Positions 14,196 to 22,552 of a stretch of DNA of 52,561 nt are shown piece after piece. Both the position numbers and the translations under genes were made by a program. How positions within the stretch are numbered: position 1 is the stretch's first letter; the number at the start of each line of letters is the position of its first letter. The stretch is from NCBI GenBank assembly GCA_023662875.1, contig JAMPIG010000013.1, positions 1-52,561 of the forward strand, written 5' to 3'. This stretch comes from Roseburia sp. GTDB lineage: Bacteria > Bacillota > Clostridia > Lachnospirales > Lachnospiraceae. Below the pieces are notes generated by a model. That model saw only the letters and a list, made by a program, of their open reading frames with translations. It did not search any database and was not told the DNA's origin.

Positions 14196-15122
14196 TTATC
14201 TGGATTTTGTAATTATTTTTGCGATGCGCTCCCAGTCGGCCCCGGCCTCGATCTCGTAGGTTCCCACACTGATCCGTTTCGAATATCCGTTATCGATCAG
14301 ATATTGATCAAACGCCCCGGCGTCCTCAATCAGCCCCTGCTCCTCCAGCTGCCTGCAGACCGCCCGGGATCCGGAGCCTCTCGTCACGGTAACGGTATAA
14401 GTTTCCGTCGGGGAGCTGCCCCCGTTATTTTCGGAGCCGTCCGGCTCCGCCGTACCCTCCGGAGCTTCATCGTTTCCGTTTTCCTCCGGGTCTGACGCCC
14501 CGCCCGGCGTTCCAGCATTCCCAGTGCCGCCGCCCGCTTCCGGCTCCTGCGCTCCGCTCAGCGTCTCAACATTTTCGGCGCTTCCTGCTTCTGTTCCGTC
14601 GCCTTCCCCCGGTTCCGATGTTTCGTCCCCTGGTTCCCCGCTTCCATCCGGTGTCTCATCTGACGTCTCATCATTTTCGGCGCTTCCCGCTTCTGTTCCG
14701 TCGCCTTCCCCCGGTTCCGATGTTTCGTCCCCCGGTTTCCCGCTTCCATCCGGTGTCCCGTCTGACGTCTCATCATTTTTGGCGCTTCCTACTTCTGTCT
14801 CATCGTCAGTTCCCGGTTCCCGCGTCCTGTCCCCGCTTTCATCCGGCGTCCCGTCCGGCGCTTCCCCGTTTCCGTCATTTCCCGATCCCGCCGCGCCGTC
14901 CGGTGTCCCCTCATTCTCACCGTCCTCCGGCGACGCCAGATCCGACAGCTTCAGAGAACTTCTATCCACCATCCCCAGCTTCTCCGCAGCCGCCTTGATC
15001 TCCGCGTCCGTCAGGGCCGCTGGCTTCGCATTTCCCATTGCAATCCCCATAATCAGGGCTGTCACCACAATACCGGTTCCCAGCCCCCGCATATAATAGC
15101 TCAGTTTCACTGACTTCCTCAT
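14196..15122 (-). CDS. Membrane-anchored protein with acidic repeat linker and MltG/YceG-like LysM-type domain
   Basis: The protein has 308 residues. An N-terminal membrane segment (TGIVVTALIMGIAMG) is followed by about 190 residues of Gly/Glu/Asp/Thr/Pro-rich low complexity with a 34-residue tandem repeat, then a C-terminal domain of about 70 residues (TETYTVTVTRGSGSRAVCRQ, LIEDAGAFDQYLIDNGYS, VGTYEIEAG). This domain matches the small N-terminal LysM-like module of the MltG/YceG endolytic transglycosylases, but the catalytic domain is absent. It is the last gene of the fla/che operon, 16 bases after the DUF6115-type gene. A cell-wall-binding role for flagellar passage or anchoring is an inference from position. 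Confidence 0.7.
   Translation of the reverse strand: MRKSVKLSYYMRGLGTGIVVTALIMGIAMGNAKPAALTDAEIKAAAEKLGMVDRSSLKLSDLASPEDGENEGTPDGAAGSGNDGNGEAPDGTPDESGDRTREPGTDDETEVGSAKNDETSDGTPDGSGKPGDETSEPGEGDGTEAGSAENDETSDETPDGSGEPGDETSEPGEGDGTEAGSAENVETLSGAQEPEAGGGTGNAGTPGGASDPEENGNDEAPEGTAEPDGSENNGGSSPTETYTVTVTRGSGSRAVCRQLEEQGLIEDAGAFDQYLIDNGYSKRISVGTYEIEAGADWERIAKIITKSR
14581..14784. repeat. 102-bp tandem repeat, two copies, within the MltG-like gene
   Basis: Two near-identical 102-bp units (14581-14682 and 14683-14784) encode the 34-residue Gly/Glu/Asp/Thr linker unit. A degenerate third copy is recognisable towards 14880. Copies differ by few bases, so copy number is likely to vary among strains. Confidence 0.85.
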
Positions 15123-15138
15123 TTCTGATTACAAGTCC

Positions 15139-15894
15139 CTACCGGGCCTGCGCCTGATTCCGAAACAGGTCGATTACCAGCTTGACCTCTCCCACGCCAA
15201 GGCCAAGCTCCCTGGCGATCATCACCTTGGACTGACCCTGGCGATACAGCTCCAGAATCTTCCGATTGTTATTGCCGCCCTCCTCGACGCTTTCCTCCAA
15301 AGCGGCATTGTCTCCCAAAGCCTCCGGCTCCGGCGTTTTTTCCGTCGGCGTAAGGCTGACAAACGCCGCTTCCGCAGCTGTCGGCCGAACCGCCTCGATC
15401 CGCCGTTTCGGTTCCGTCGGCTGTGCATCGGATGCGTCGGTCTCCTCCGCCGTCAGCAGCTCCGGCTTAAGGCTTCGGAAGCTGGTCACCGTTTTCTCCG
15501 CTTCCTTGACCGTCCGATTTACCTCGGAAACCGTATTCTTCAGGCTTGAATGCTTGCTGTTCAACATATCATAGAGAAACATAGCCTCTTCATGATTCTT
15601 ATGAATCTCCGCCAGGACGGTATCAGAGTATTCGTTTACCGCCATAATTTTCTCGTTGGAAAGGCGTTCCAGCGAACGCTCCGTCTTTTCCATGGCATAG
15701 GTGACTGCTTCGTCCACCACATCGTCCACGTGAGTCCGCACGCTTTCCATCTCCTGCTTCACCAGCTCGGAAACCTCCTCCCTGGCCTGCTGCTTCGATC
15801 CTCCCGCGTCCCCGCTCCTTTTTCCCGGTATCAGAAAGCTCAATATAAAAATAATTCCTCCCGCAACCAGCAGGACGATTTCGATTGTCTCCAT
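15139..15894 (-). CDS. DUF6115-type membrane-anchored protein in the flagellar operon
   Basis: The protein has 251 residues. METIEIVLLVAGGIIFILSF gives an N-terminal membrane anchor. A long charged coiled-coil region follows (about residues 30-150), then a Pro/Glu-rich linker, and a C-terminal helix-turn-helix-like segment ILELYRQGQSKVMIARELGL. Proteins of this layout, annotated DUF6115, occur near fliA/cheD in Clostridia; function is unknown. AAGGAT lies 6 bases before the ATG at 15894; an in-frame extension to 15945 runs into palindromic DNA and is unlikely. The HTH-like end on a membrane protein is unusual and may be a protein-protein rather than a DNA contact. Confidence 0.75.
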   Translation of the reverse strand: METIEIVLLVAGGIIFILSFLIPGKRSGDAGGSKQQAREEVSELVKQEMESVRTHVDDVVDEAVTYAMEKTERSLERLSNEKIMAVNEYSDTVLAEIHKNHEEAMFLYDMLNSKHSSLKNTVSEVNRTVKEAEKTVTSFRSLKPELLTAEETDASDAQPTEPKRRIEAVRPTAAEAAFVSLTPTEKTPEPEALGDNAALEESVEEGGNNNRKILELYRQGQSKVMIARELGLGVGEVKLVIDLFRNQAQAR

Positions 15895-15916
15895 CCCGTA
15901 ATCCTTATAATAACAT

Positions 15917-15975
15917 ATCATGAATCTTCGATTCATGATCGCCATTCACCGCTCGCCGAATGAGCAAGCTCATTC
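15917..15975. repeat. Two perfect palindromes between operon genes
   Basis: ATCATGAATC (15917-15926) and GATTCATGAT (15930-15939) form a 10-base stem with a TTC loop. GAATGAGC (15958-15965) and GCTCATTC (15968-15975) form an 8-base stem with an AA centre. Neither is followed by a U-tract, so they are not ordinary terminators. They fill most of the 97-base gap between the 101-residue protein gene and the DUF6115-type gene. Confidence 0.75.
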
Positions 15976-15991
15976 TTCTCGCTAACGCTCA

Positions 15992-16297
15992 TTATATCTT
16001 AATGTCAAACCCGCCTGTCCTTTTTTCCGCCGCTTTTCCCGCAGGCTGCTGTTTCCTGCGCCGTCCGCCGTCGCCGTAATACTCCCCGTTCCCCTTCTTC
16101 CGGGCGTCCGGCTGATCGTCATGCCACTCCGTATTATCGCTGCTGTGTACCTGGCGGGTTCTCTGTGTTTCGTTCTTCTGTACCTGAACCTGACTGTTGG
16201 TCTGATCCAGCACGGCCTTGTTGTCCTCGTTATGCTTGATCGCAGAATAGTCCTGCGCTCTCGATATTGTGGTCAATTCAATGGATCCGAATGCCAT
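15992..16297 (-). CDS. Small hydrophilic flagellar-operon protein, unknown function
   Basis: The protein has 101 residues and is highly polar, with many Gln, Asn, Lys and Arg. It begins MAFGSIELTTISRAQDYSAI and ends KRTGGFDIKI. It has no membrane segment, signal peptide or Cys. It recalls small conserved hypotheticals that sit after fliA in Lachnospiraceae flagellar operons, but I cannot name a family with certainty. It lies 27 bases after fliA. Low complexity in the middle suggests an intrinsically disordered protein. Confidence 0.65.
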   Translation of the reverse strand: MAFGSIELTTISRAQDYSAIKHNEDNKAVLDQTNSQVQVQKNETQRTRQVHSSDNTEWHDDQPDARKKGNGEYYGDGGRRRKQQPAGKAAEKRTGGFDIKI

Positions 16298-16324
16298 ACT
16301 TATACCTCCTGCCCGCGATTAGAG

Positions 16325-17095
16325 CTATGGCCTCAGAATTCCCATATAGCTTCCCATCTTTACCTTCATCTTCTGAAGCGCCCTGGTATGCAGCTGGGAC
16401 ACCCGGGATTCCGAAACCTCTAAAATATTGCTGATCTCCTTCAGCGTCAATTCCTCATAGTAATAAAGGGTAATTACCTTCTGCTCCTTTTCGGTCAGAA
16501 GCTTCAGCGCCTCGCCCAGGGTCGCCGCCAGCTCCTCCCGCTCCACCTTCTCCTCCGGGGCCTCGAAATGAGCAGTGGTATGTCTGCCGTAATCCTGGGA
16601 CACATCGCTGCCCTGCTCCATATACTCGTTCAGCGATACGACCCCCGTAATCTTCATCTGCGACTGCCAGTCCTGATATTCGTCGTCCGAAATACCAAGT
16701 CCTCTTGCGATCTCCTCATCCGTGGCGGCATGTCCCGTGGCCTGCTCGATCTCCCGGATCACATGGTCAATCTTTTTCTGCTTCTGCCGTATGGTCCGCG
16801 GAATCCAGTCCATCTTCCGGATCTGATCCAAAATCGCGCCCCGAATCCTCAGGCTGGCGTATGTTTCAAACTTCACGTCCTTCAGACAGTCAAACTTATC
16901 GATGGCGTCGATCAGCCCGAAGATTCCGTAGCTCACCAGATCCTCATACTCCACGTTATAGCCCAGGTACATGCTCAGGCGTCCGGCCACCACTTTTACA
17001 AGAGGAGCATACTCCAGTATGATCTTTTCTCTGGTTTCCGATGATTTCGTTCTGGTATATTCTTCCAGCAGCTTCTTTTTACCCGCTTCATCCAT
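16325..17095 (-). CDS. fliA: Flagellar sigma factor sigma-28 (FliA/SigD type)
   Basis: The protein has 256 residues. Region 2 (VEYEDLVSYGIFGLIDAIDK, then KFETYASLRIRGAILDQIR) and the following DWIPRTIRQK are signatures of the FliA/WhiG/SigD group. Region 4 (KEQKVITLYYYEELTLKEIS, then VSESRVSQLHTRALQK) is the -35-binding HTH. It directs late flagellar and chemotaxis genes such as flagellin. AAAGGAG lies 9 bases before the ATG. As in Bacillus, it lies near the distal end of the fla/che operon, so its level depends on transcription reaching the end. No FlgM-like anti-sigma gene is in the window. Confidence 0.96.
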   Translation of the reverse strand: MDEAGKKKLLEEYTRTKSSETREKIILEYAPLVKVVAGRLSMYLGYNVEYEDLVSYGIFGLIDAIDKFDCLKDVKFETYASLRIRGAILDQIRKMDWIPRTIRQKQKKIDHVIREIEQATGHAATDEEIARGLGISDDEYQDWQSQMKITGVVSLNEYMEQGSDVSQDYGRHTTAHFEAPEEKVEREELAATLGEALKLLTEKEQKVITLYYYEELTLKEISNILEVSESRVSQLHTRALQKMKVKMGSYMGILRP

Positions 17096-17119
17096 GAAAC
17101 CCGGCTCCTTTCCTCTTTT

Positions 17120-17383
17120 TTACTGTGGCGTCTCTTCCCTGCTGCCTTCCTCCGTCGATTCCTTCTCGATCACTTCTCCCTCTTCCTGACGAGTCTTTTC
17201 GTTCTGCGCCTCAAAGTAATCGAGCGTCCCCTTCAGAATGCTTCCCAGCACATAAAACAAAAGCAGTACCGCAAAAAGCAGAGAGAGCTTTACCACAGTA
17301 GGATAACCCTTTAGAAACGTAATAATACAGGTAACGGCTCCCGCTGTCAGCATCAGAATCAAAGGCATATTTTTTCTGTTCAT
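17120..17383 (-). CDS. Small two-helix membrane protein in the chemotaxis/fliA segment
   Basis: The protein has 87 residues. Two hydrophobic segments (LILMLTAGAVTCIITFL and LSLLFAVLLLFYVLGSIL) are joined by a short basic loop, and the last 30 residues are strongly acidic and probably cytoplasmic. It lies between cheD (13 bases) and fliA (24 bases). Similar small proteins occur at this place in clostridial flagellar operons, but I know no function. It is too small for an enzyme; a membrane adaptor is conceivable. Confidence 0.7.
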   Translation of the reverse strand: MNRKNMPLILMLTAGAVTCIITFLKGYPTVVKLSLLFAVLLLFYVLGSILKGTLDYFEAQNEKTRQEEGEVIEKESTEEGSREETPQ

Positions 17384-17396
17384 GTTTACACCCTTA

Positions 17397-17888
17397 CTAA
17401 ATCACTTTCTCCGGCTTCCCTACCGCACGGATCAGAAAATCCCCTGTCTCCGGGTAAAAGACGACTGTCCGGCCATAATTCGCTCCGGTATCCTCCGCGA
17501 TAATCGGAATCCGCAGCTCCTTCAGCTTCGCTTTGACAGCGCCGACGTTCCTTTCGCCTACCTGGCCAACCGCCGCGCCGCTCCCCTGGAAGAGGAACAT
17601 CGTCGCCCCTCCGGCTATCTTTGCGACCATCCGGCTTCTTCTGGCGCCGAGCTTTTCCATCTGTTTAATTAATTCTACTACTCCTGTGTCCGCAAATTTT
17701 GCCACGTTCTGCTGCGAATTCTTCATCGCGTTGCTGTCCGGCAGCATGATATGCGCCAGCCCGCCTATCTTATTCGAAGTATCTCTGACCGCGATTCCAA
17801 CGCAGGAACCAAGGCCCAGAGTTGTTATCCCGTTGGGACTTACACAGGTTTTCAAGTCTGCCATTCCTACTTTAATTATTTCACTCAT
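17397..17888 (-). CDS. cheD: Chemoreceptor glutamine deamidase CheD
   Basis: The protein has 163 residues, the usual CheD length. The catalytic triad can be placed as Thr23, Cys29 (GLGSCVGI) and His46 (GGLAHIMLP), with the same spacing as in Thermotoga CheD. It deamidates receptor Gln residues and binds CheC, stimulating CheY-P dephosphorylation. The ATG follows a poor ribosome binding site (no GGAGG), unlike neighbouring genes, and a 240-base gap separates it from cheC, its functional partner. Weak or regulated translation initiation is therefore possible. Confidence 0.95.
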   Translation of the reverse strand: MSEIIKVGMADLKTCVSPNGITTLGLGSCVGIAVRDTSNKIGGLAHIMLPDSNAMKNSQQNVAKFADTGVVELIKQMEKLGARRSRMVAKIAGGATMFLFQGSGAAVGQVGERNVGAVKAKLKELRIPIIAEDTGANYGRTVVFYPETGDFLIRAVGKPEKVI

Positions 17889-18128
17889 TCATTTGTTCTC
17901 GCTTTTTCTATTTCTTCATAGTCAACACGCCTGCCTCTGACCATGCGGCATGTGACTCTCGCGGCATTTCCCGGCATAAAACCGGCGCTTCGCATTCTTT
18001 CGCGCCAAAAACAATCCCGGCCGAATTTCCCCGCAGGGAATCTGAATGCATCGCGCTCGTCCCGGACGGGCGAAAGAAGCCCGGCCCGCGCCCGAGCTGC
18101 TGCCGCGGGAATCCAACAGAAACCCGCC
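17889..18128 (-). other. Unexplained 240-base structured gap between cheC and cheD
   Basis: No convincing gene lies here. By eye it contains at least five short inverted repeats: 17942-17952, 17971-17985, 17984-18006, 18027-18040 and 18067-18083. Several have GC-only 4-5 base stems. It has no U-tract typical of a terminator and no clear vegetative promoter. The gap is far longer than neighbouring spacers in the same operon. A TTG-started frame (17922-18116) has no good ribosome binding site and odd composition. It may be an RNA element affecting cheD, or eroded insertion DNA. Confidence 0.45.
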
Positions 18129-18752
18129 TTATACTATCGGCAGTCCAAGAGATGTCAATATCCTTTCGTATGATTCCAGATCGGGAATCAAAATGAAATA
18201 TCCGTCCAGCTCGATCTCGTCGGAAAACTGGGACTGGATCAGTAAAATCTTATCGCCGTAAATGCCAAACTGAATCGCGGGCACGCTTAAGATAGCGCCC
18301 GCCATATCCACCGTCAGCGCAGGAGGCGTAGGGAAGATTCTCAGGTTTGTCATCATGGAGAGGGAATTCAGGTATGCGCCTGTAATGATATTGCCCAGTT
18401 CCTGCATGGCGGACAGACCCATCTCCTCAAATTCGCTCCCCTCCGGCAGCATTCCCATGGTAATTTTCCGGATCAGATGCCTTGCGCTCTCCTCCTCCAC
18501 CATGAACATCATGCTTCCCGTGATATCACCCTGTACGCCGAGGAAAACGCCGACCATGATCTGCTCTTCACCGCCCATCATGTCCCCGACCTCCTGAAAC
18601 TCCAGCAGGCGAACCTGCGGAACCTTCATATCGATCTTACACTGCAGCATCTGGGACAGTGCTGTCATGGCGTTCCCTGCGCCAATATTTCCCAATTCCC
18701 TGAGAACGTCATAATAATTCTCACTTACCTGCTCTAAGCTCATGTCTGCCAT
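18129..18752 (-). CDS. cheC: CheY-P phosphatase CheC
   Basis: The protein has 207 residues. Both phosphatase helices are present: ELGNIGAGNA (Glu19, Asn22) and ELGNIITGAYLN (Glu118, Asn121). It hydrolyses CheY-P and binds CheD in the adaptation system of Gram-positive bacteria. It lies 25 bases after cheW. FliY in this window carries a related CheC-like domain, so there are two candidate CheY-P phosphatases. Confidence 0.96.
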   Translation of the reverse strand: MADMSLEQVSENYYDVLRELGNIGAGNAMTALSQMLQCKIDMKVPQVRLLEFQEVGDMMGGEEQIMVGVFLGVQGDITGSMMFMVEEESARHLIRKITMGMLPEGSEFEEMGLSAMQELGNIITGAYLNSLSMMTNLRIFPTPPALTVDMAGAILSVPAIQFGIYGDKILLIQSQFSDEIELDGYFILIPDLESYERILTSLGLPIV

Positions 18753-18777
18753 GGAACTTCACTCCTTTATCATCCGA

Positions 18778-19266
18778 CTAATTTCCTTCCAGACTGATCG
18801 CATTCAGATCCAGCAGGGAAATCAGTTCTCCGTTATGCTTTCCTACCGCGTTAATCATGCCTGCCTTTTCTTCCTTTGAGTCGTAAGTAATCTTCTCCAC
18901 TTCGTTGGAGAACAGCGTCACAACCTCTTTTACCTCATCTACGATAAAGCCTACCTTGCCCTCCTGCTCCAGCTTCAGCACGATAATTCTGGTGTCCTTG
19001 GTAATCTCGTCCGCCGGCAGGCCGAATTTCAGCCGCATACTGATCACGGGAACTACCTCGCCCCGCATACTGATCACGCCTTTCAGATAAGGCTGCATCT
19101 TGGGGATACGGGTGATCGGCTGCATCTTGATAATATTGTCGATATTCCGGATATCGATCCCGTACTGCTCATCCCCCAGTCTGATCACGATATACTGACC
19201 GGTCTCCACCGGCACATTATTCTCCTCGTCCGGCAGATTCGCCACGACATTATTCTTCATATCCAT
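18778..19266 (-). CDS. cheW: Chemotaxis coupling protein CheW
   Basis: The protein has 162 residues with one CheW domain: ETGQYIVIRLGDEQYGIDI at the start, then ITRIPKMQPYLKGVISMRGE and VISMRLKFGLP, then GFIVDEVKEVV. It links chemoreceptors to CheA at the inner membrane. It lies 19 bases after cheA and 25 before cheC. Full length and no oddities. Confidence 0.96.
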   Translation of the reverse strand: MDMKNNVVANLPDEENNVPVETGQYIVIRLGDEQYGIDIRNIDNIIKMQPITRIPKMQPYLKGVISMRGEVVPVISMRLKFGLPADEITKDTRIIVLKLEQEGKVGFIVDEVKEVVTLFSNEVEKITYDSKEEKAGMINAVGKHNGELISLLDLNAISLEGN

Positions 19267-19285
19267 AGCTGTATGCCCTCCCTTC

Positions 19286-21409
19286 CTAAATCAAAGCGTT
19301 TGCGTCCAGGATCAGCGCAATCTCGCCGTCTCCCAGGATGGTTGCGCCGCTGATGAACTTGCACTGCCTGATGTATTTTCCAAGAGATTTGATGACGATC
19401 TCCTGCTGGCCGATCAGCTCATCGATCACCAGTCCCGCCATCTTGTCCCCCTTCTTCACGATAACCACCGTCAGATTTTCGTCCGGGGACTTCTTGCTCT
19501 CCGTGTCCAGCACCTCGTTCAGCCGGATCAGAGGCGTAACCGTGCCGCGGAGATTGATGACCTCCTTATTCTGCACCAGCTTAATCTCACTGGGCGAGAT
19601 ATCCTCCAGAATCTGAATCGAGCCGAGAGAGATCGCATACTTCTCGTTGCCCACCACAACCATCAGTGCCTGAATAATCGCCAGCGTCAGAGGAAGACGG
19701 ATCGTCCAGACGCTTCCCTCGCCCAGCTTCGTCTTTACCTCAACCTCGCCGCTTAAGGATTCGATCTTCGATTTTACCACATCGAGTCCCACGCCTCGTC
19801 CGGATACGTCCGTAACCTTCTTCGCCGTAGAAAAGCTGGGCAGGAACAGAAGATTTACAATCTCCTTCTCCGTCATATTCGCCGCCTGCTCCGGGGTAAT
19901 CGTGCCACGCTCGATCGCCTTGGCCTTTACCGCCTCGCTGTCGATGCCGTTTCCGTCGTCCCTCACCTCGATAACGACGTTGTTGCCGTCCTGATATGCA
20001 TCCAAAAAGATCGATCCGATGGCAGGCTTGCCCCTCTGGGCGCGAACCTCCGCGGACTCCAGACCATGATCCGCTGCATTCCGCAAAAGGTGCATCAGCG
20101 GATCGCCGATCTCATCCACCACGGTACGGTCAAGCTCCGTCTCCTCACCGGTCATATACAGTTCCATCTTCTTATCCAGCTTCTTCGACAGGTCGCGAAT
20201 CATTCTGGGGAATTTATTTACCACGCTCTCGATGGGCACCATCCGCACCTTCATCACGGACTCGTGCAGATTCGTCGTCACCTGCTCCAGCTGCTCCACC
20301 TGCTCGTTAAACATGCTGCTGTTGCTGGTCTGCTCCTGGCTGGATACGGAAACCAGGGAGTTCTTTGCGATAATCAGCTCACTGACCAGATTCATCAGCG
20401 AATCCAGCTTTTCGATATCCACACGCACGGTACGATTTACTACCGGCTTCCCGGAAGCCTGCTTCTTGGCGTCCTTGCTCTCCGTCTTTGCGGAGGCCGC
20501 TGCAGGCGCTGAGGGAGTCTTCGCAGCAGGAGCGGTCTCGGCCGCCGCGGGAGCCGCCGCTTTCTCTTCCTTCGCCGCCTTCTCTTCCTTCTTCTCAGGC
20601 TTTGTCTCTTCCTTCGCTTCCTTCAGCACATAAGGCGCGCCCGTTACCTTCTCGATCTCGGAAACGCTCTCCGCCGCCTTGATGATCGGCTCCAGTTCCC
20701 CGTCCGAGAGCAGAATCAGCGTAAACTCTCCGCTAAACTTATCTTCCTCCACCTCCTGGACGCTGGGCACAGAGACGATAATCTCCGCCGTCTCCTCAAC
20801 CGCCCGGAACACCAGAAAGGCGCGGGCTGCCTTCAACATACAGCTCTCCTGAATCTGTACATGGAGCCCGTAGACCTTCTTGCCCTGCTTCTGGGCCTCC
20901 TCGATGACCTTCCTCTGGGCATCCTCCAGGACAATGCTGTCCCACTCCGCCCCTTCTTCGGAATCCGAGCCCTTGGCGGGAGCCTCCGCTTCCTTCTTCT
21001 CCGCCGCCTTCGAGCCCTCTCCCTGGCTGCCGTTCAGGATATCGTTCAGCTGGCGAATCAGGCCCTCGTTATCGTTGGTTCCCTCGTCGGCGGTAGATTG
21101 GATATTGTCCGTATACTCCTCCAGCGCATCCAGGCATTGGAACAGCACGTCGATCATCTCCGGCTTCACCTTGATATTGCCGTTGCGCACCTCCGAGAAA
21201 ACGTTCTCCATATCGTGCGTCAGATTCTGCATCCTCTTATAGCCCATGGTTCCGGCCATACCCTTTAGGGAGTGCGCCGCGCGGAAAATTTCATTGACTG
21301 TGTCCGTTCCCTCCGGATCCGCCTCCAACTCCAGAATCTGCGTGTTCAGATTTTGCAAATGCTCCTTGGTCTCGTCAAGGAAGATTTCGAGATATTGACT
21401 TACGTCCAT
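19286..21409 (-). CDS. cheA: Chemotaxis histidine kinase CheA
   Basis: The protein has 707 residues. Domains in order: HPt with phosphorylated His46 (AAHSLKGMAG), a CheY/CheB-binding P2 region, an Ala/Lys/Glu-rich linker near residues 265-320, the dimerisation helices (LDSLMNLVSELIIAKNSL), the HATPase domain with NAADHGLES, RDDGNGID and GRGVGLDVVKS, and a C-terminal CheW-like P5 domain. It phosphorylates CheY and CheB in response to receptors. It follows cheB by 58 bases and precedes cheW by 19. The unusually Ala/Lys-rich linker is the only notable deviation. Confidence 0.98.
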   Translation of the reverse strand: MDVSQYLEIFLDETKEHLQNLNTQILELEADPEGTDTVNEIFRAAHSLKGMAGTMGYKRMQNLTHDMENVFSEVRNGNIKVKPEMIDVLFQCLDALEEYTDNIQSTADEGTNDNEGLIRQLNDILNGSQGEGSKAAEKKEAEAPAKGSDSEEGAEWDSIVLEDAQRKVIEEAQKQGKKVYGLHVQIQESCMLKAARAFLVFRAVEETAEIIVSVPSVQEVEEDKFSGEFTLILLSDGELEPIIKAAESVSEIEKVTGAPYVLKEAKEETKPEKKEEKAAKEEKAAAPAAAETAPAAKTPSAPAAASAKTESKDAKKQASGKPVVNRTVRVDIEKLDSLMNLVSELIIAKNSLVSVSSQEQTSNSSMFNEQVEQLEQVTTNLHESVMKVRMVPIESVVNKFPRMIRDLSKKLDKKMELYMTGEETELDRTVVDEIGDPLMHLLRNAADHGLESAEVRAQRGKPAIGSIFLDAYQDGNNVVIEVRDDGNGIDSEAVKAKAIERGTITPEQAANMTEKEIVNLLFLPSFSTAKKVTDVSGRGVGLDVVKSKIESLSGEVEVKTKLGEGSVWTIRLPLTLAIIQALMVVVGNEKYAISLGSIQILEDISPSEIKLVQNKEVINLRGTVTPLIRLNEVLDTESKKSPDENLTVVIVKKGDKMAGLVIDELIGQQEIVIKSLGKYIRQCKFISGATILGDGEIALILDANALI

Positions 21410-21467
21410 ACTGCTTACCCATCCCTTTCTTTGTCTTATCGGAAATTTTGTCGCGGCATCGCTGCGT

Positions 21468-22550
21468 TTAAGCCTTGACTCCTACATGCAGGATGATCTC
21501 CTGTGCAATCTGCTCCAGCGGCACTACCTGATCGGACAGTCCCGCGGTGGCTACCGCCTTCGGCATACCGTACACGGTGCTGGACTCCTGATCCTGGGAG
21601 ATCACATGGATCTTCTTTTTCTCTTTCAGGTTTTTGATCCCTTCCGTACCGTCCGCTCCCATCCCCGTCAGCACAACGCAGATAATCTTATCGAAGCGGC
21701 TGTCCGTCAGCGACTCGTACATATAGTTGGCGCTGGGCTTGACGCCCTCCCGGTTCGGTTCGTCCGTATAGTGAACCACGTATTTGCTGCCGGTCACATG
21801 CCGGATGTTCATATGCTTTCCGCCCTGGGCAATGTAGACCGTTCCGTTGTACAGCTCGTCGCCCTCCTGAGCCTCCCGAACCTGAATCGCGCTCAGGTCG
21901 TTGAGCCGTTCCGCCAGGGAAGCGGTAAATCCCTTCGGCATATGCTGCACCAGAAGCACCGGCGCGTCAAGCTCCGCAGGAAGCCTCGGGATCACAGACT
22001 GCAGCGCCTTCGGACCTCCCGTAGAGCTGGCGATCGCCACGATCTTCGTCCCCGGCGTCCTGCCGGAAAACTTTCTCGCGATATCTACCATCTTTGCCGT
22101 AGTCTGCCGGTGCTCCTGAATCTTTTCCCGGGATTCAAACACGGGCTGTCTGCTGTTTGCAACTACATCCAGGGTACGGAGAAGCTCGTTCTTAAAGGCG
22201 TCCACCCGGCAGTCCATAGCGCTGTCCGGCTTATGTACGAAATCCAAAGCCCCCAGCTCCAGGGCGTCCAGCGTCGTTCTGGCTCCCTCCTTCGTATCTG
22301 TGCTCGCCATCATCACCTTCGCGTGGATCTTGTACTTCCGCAGCTCCTCCAGAAGCTGCAGACCGTTCATCTTCGGCATATTGACGTCCAGCACCACCGC
22401 GTCGTACTGATTCCGGCTGATCAGATCGAAGGCTTCCAGACCGTTTGTCGCCCTGCCAGTCACCTGAAATCTTTCATCCGAATCTATTATATCACAGAGC
22501 ACTCTTCTCATGAGTGCAGAGTCATCAACCACTAAAATTTTTTTTGACAT
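21468..22550 (-). CDS. cheB: Chemoreceptor methylesterase/deamidase CheB
   Basis: The protein has 360 residues. The receiver domain has Asp55 (VVLDVNMPK) and KPDS. The esterase domain has the catalytic Ser176 (ASSTGGPKALQ), His203 (VQHMPKGF) and the Asp in LTGMGADG. It removes methyl groups from chemoreceptors when phosphorylated by CheA. It begins 2 bases after the PilZ gene stop, so the two are translationally linked. The methyltransferase gene cheR is not in the window. Confidence 0.97.
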   Translation of the reverse strand: MSKKILVVDDSALMRRVLCDIIDSDERFQVTGRATNGLEAFDLISRNQYDAVVLDVNMPKMNGLQLLEELRKYKIHAKVMMASTDTKEGARTTLDALELGALDFVHKPDSAMDCRVDAFKNELLRTLDVVANSRQPVFESREKIQEHRQTTAKMVDIARKFSGRTPGTKIVAIASSTGGPKALQSVIPRLPAELDAPVLLVQHMPKGFTASLAERLNDLSAIQVREAQEGDELYNGTVYIAQGGKHMNIRHVTGSKYVVHYTDEPNREGVKPSANYMYESLTDSRFDKIICVVLTGMGADGTEGIKNLKEKKKIHVISQDQESSTVYGMPKAVATAGLSDQVVPLEQIAQEIILHVGVKA

Positions 22551-22552
22551 CT

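Noticed and set aside
17922..18116. TTG-started 64-residue frame in the cheC-cheD gap
   Set aside because: No proper ribosome binding site, Arg/Gly/Ala-rich unordered sequence, and the DNA shows hairpins instead of coding character.
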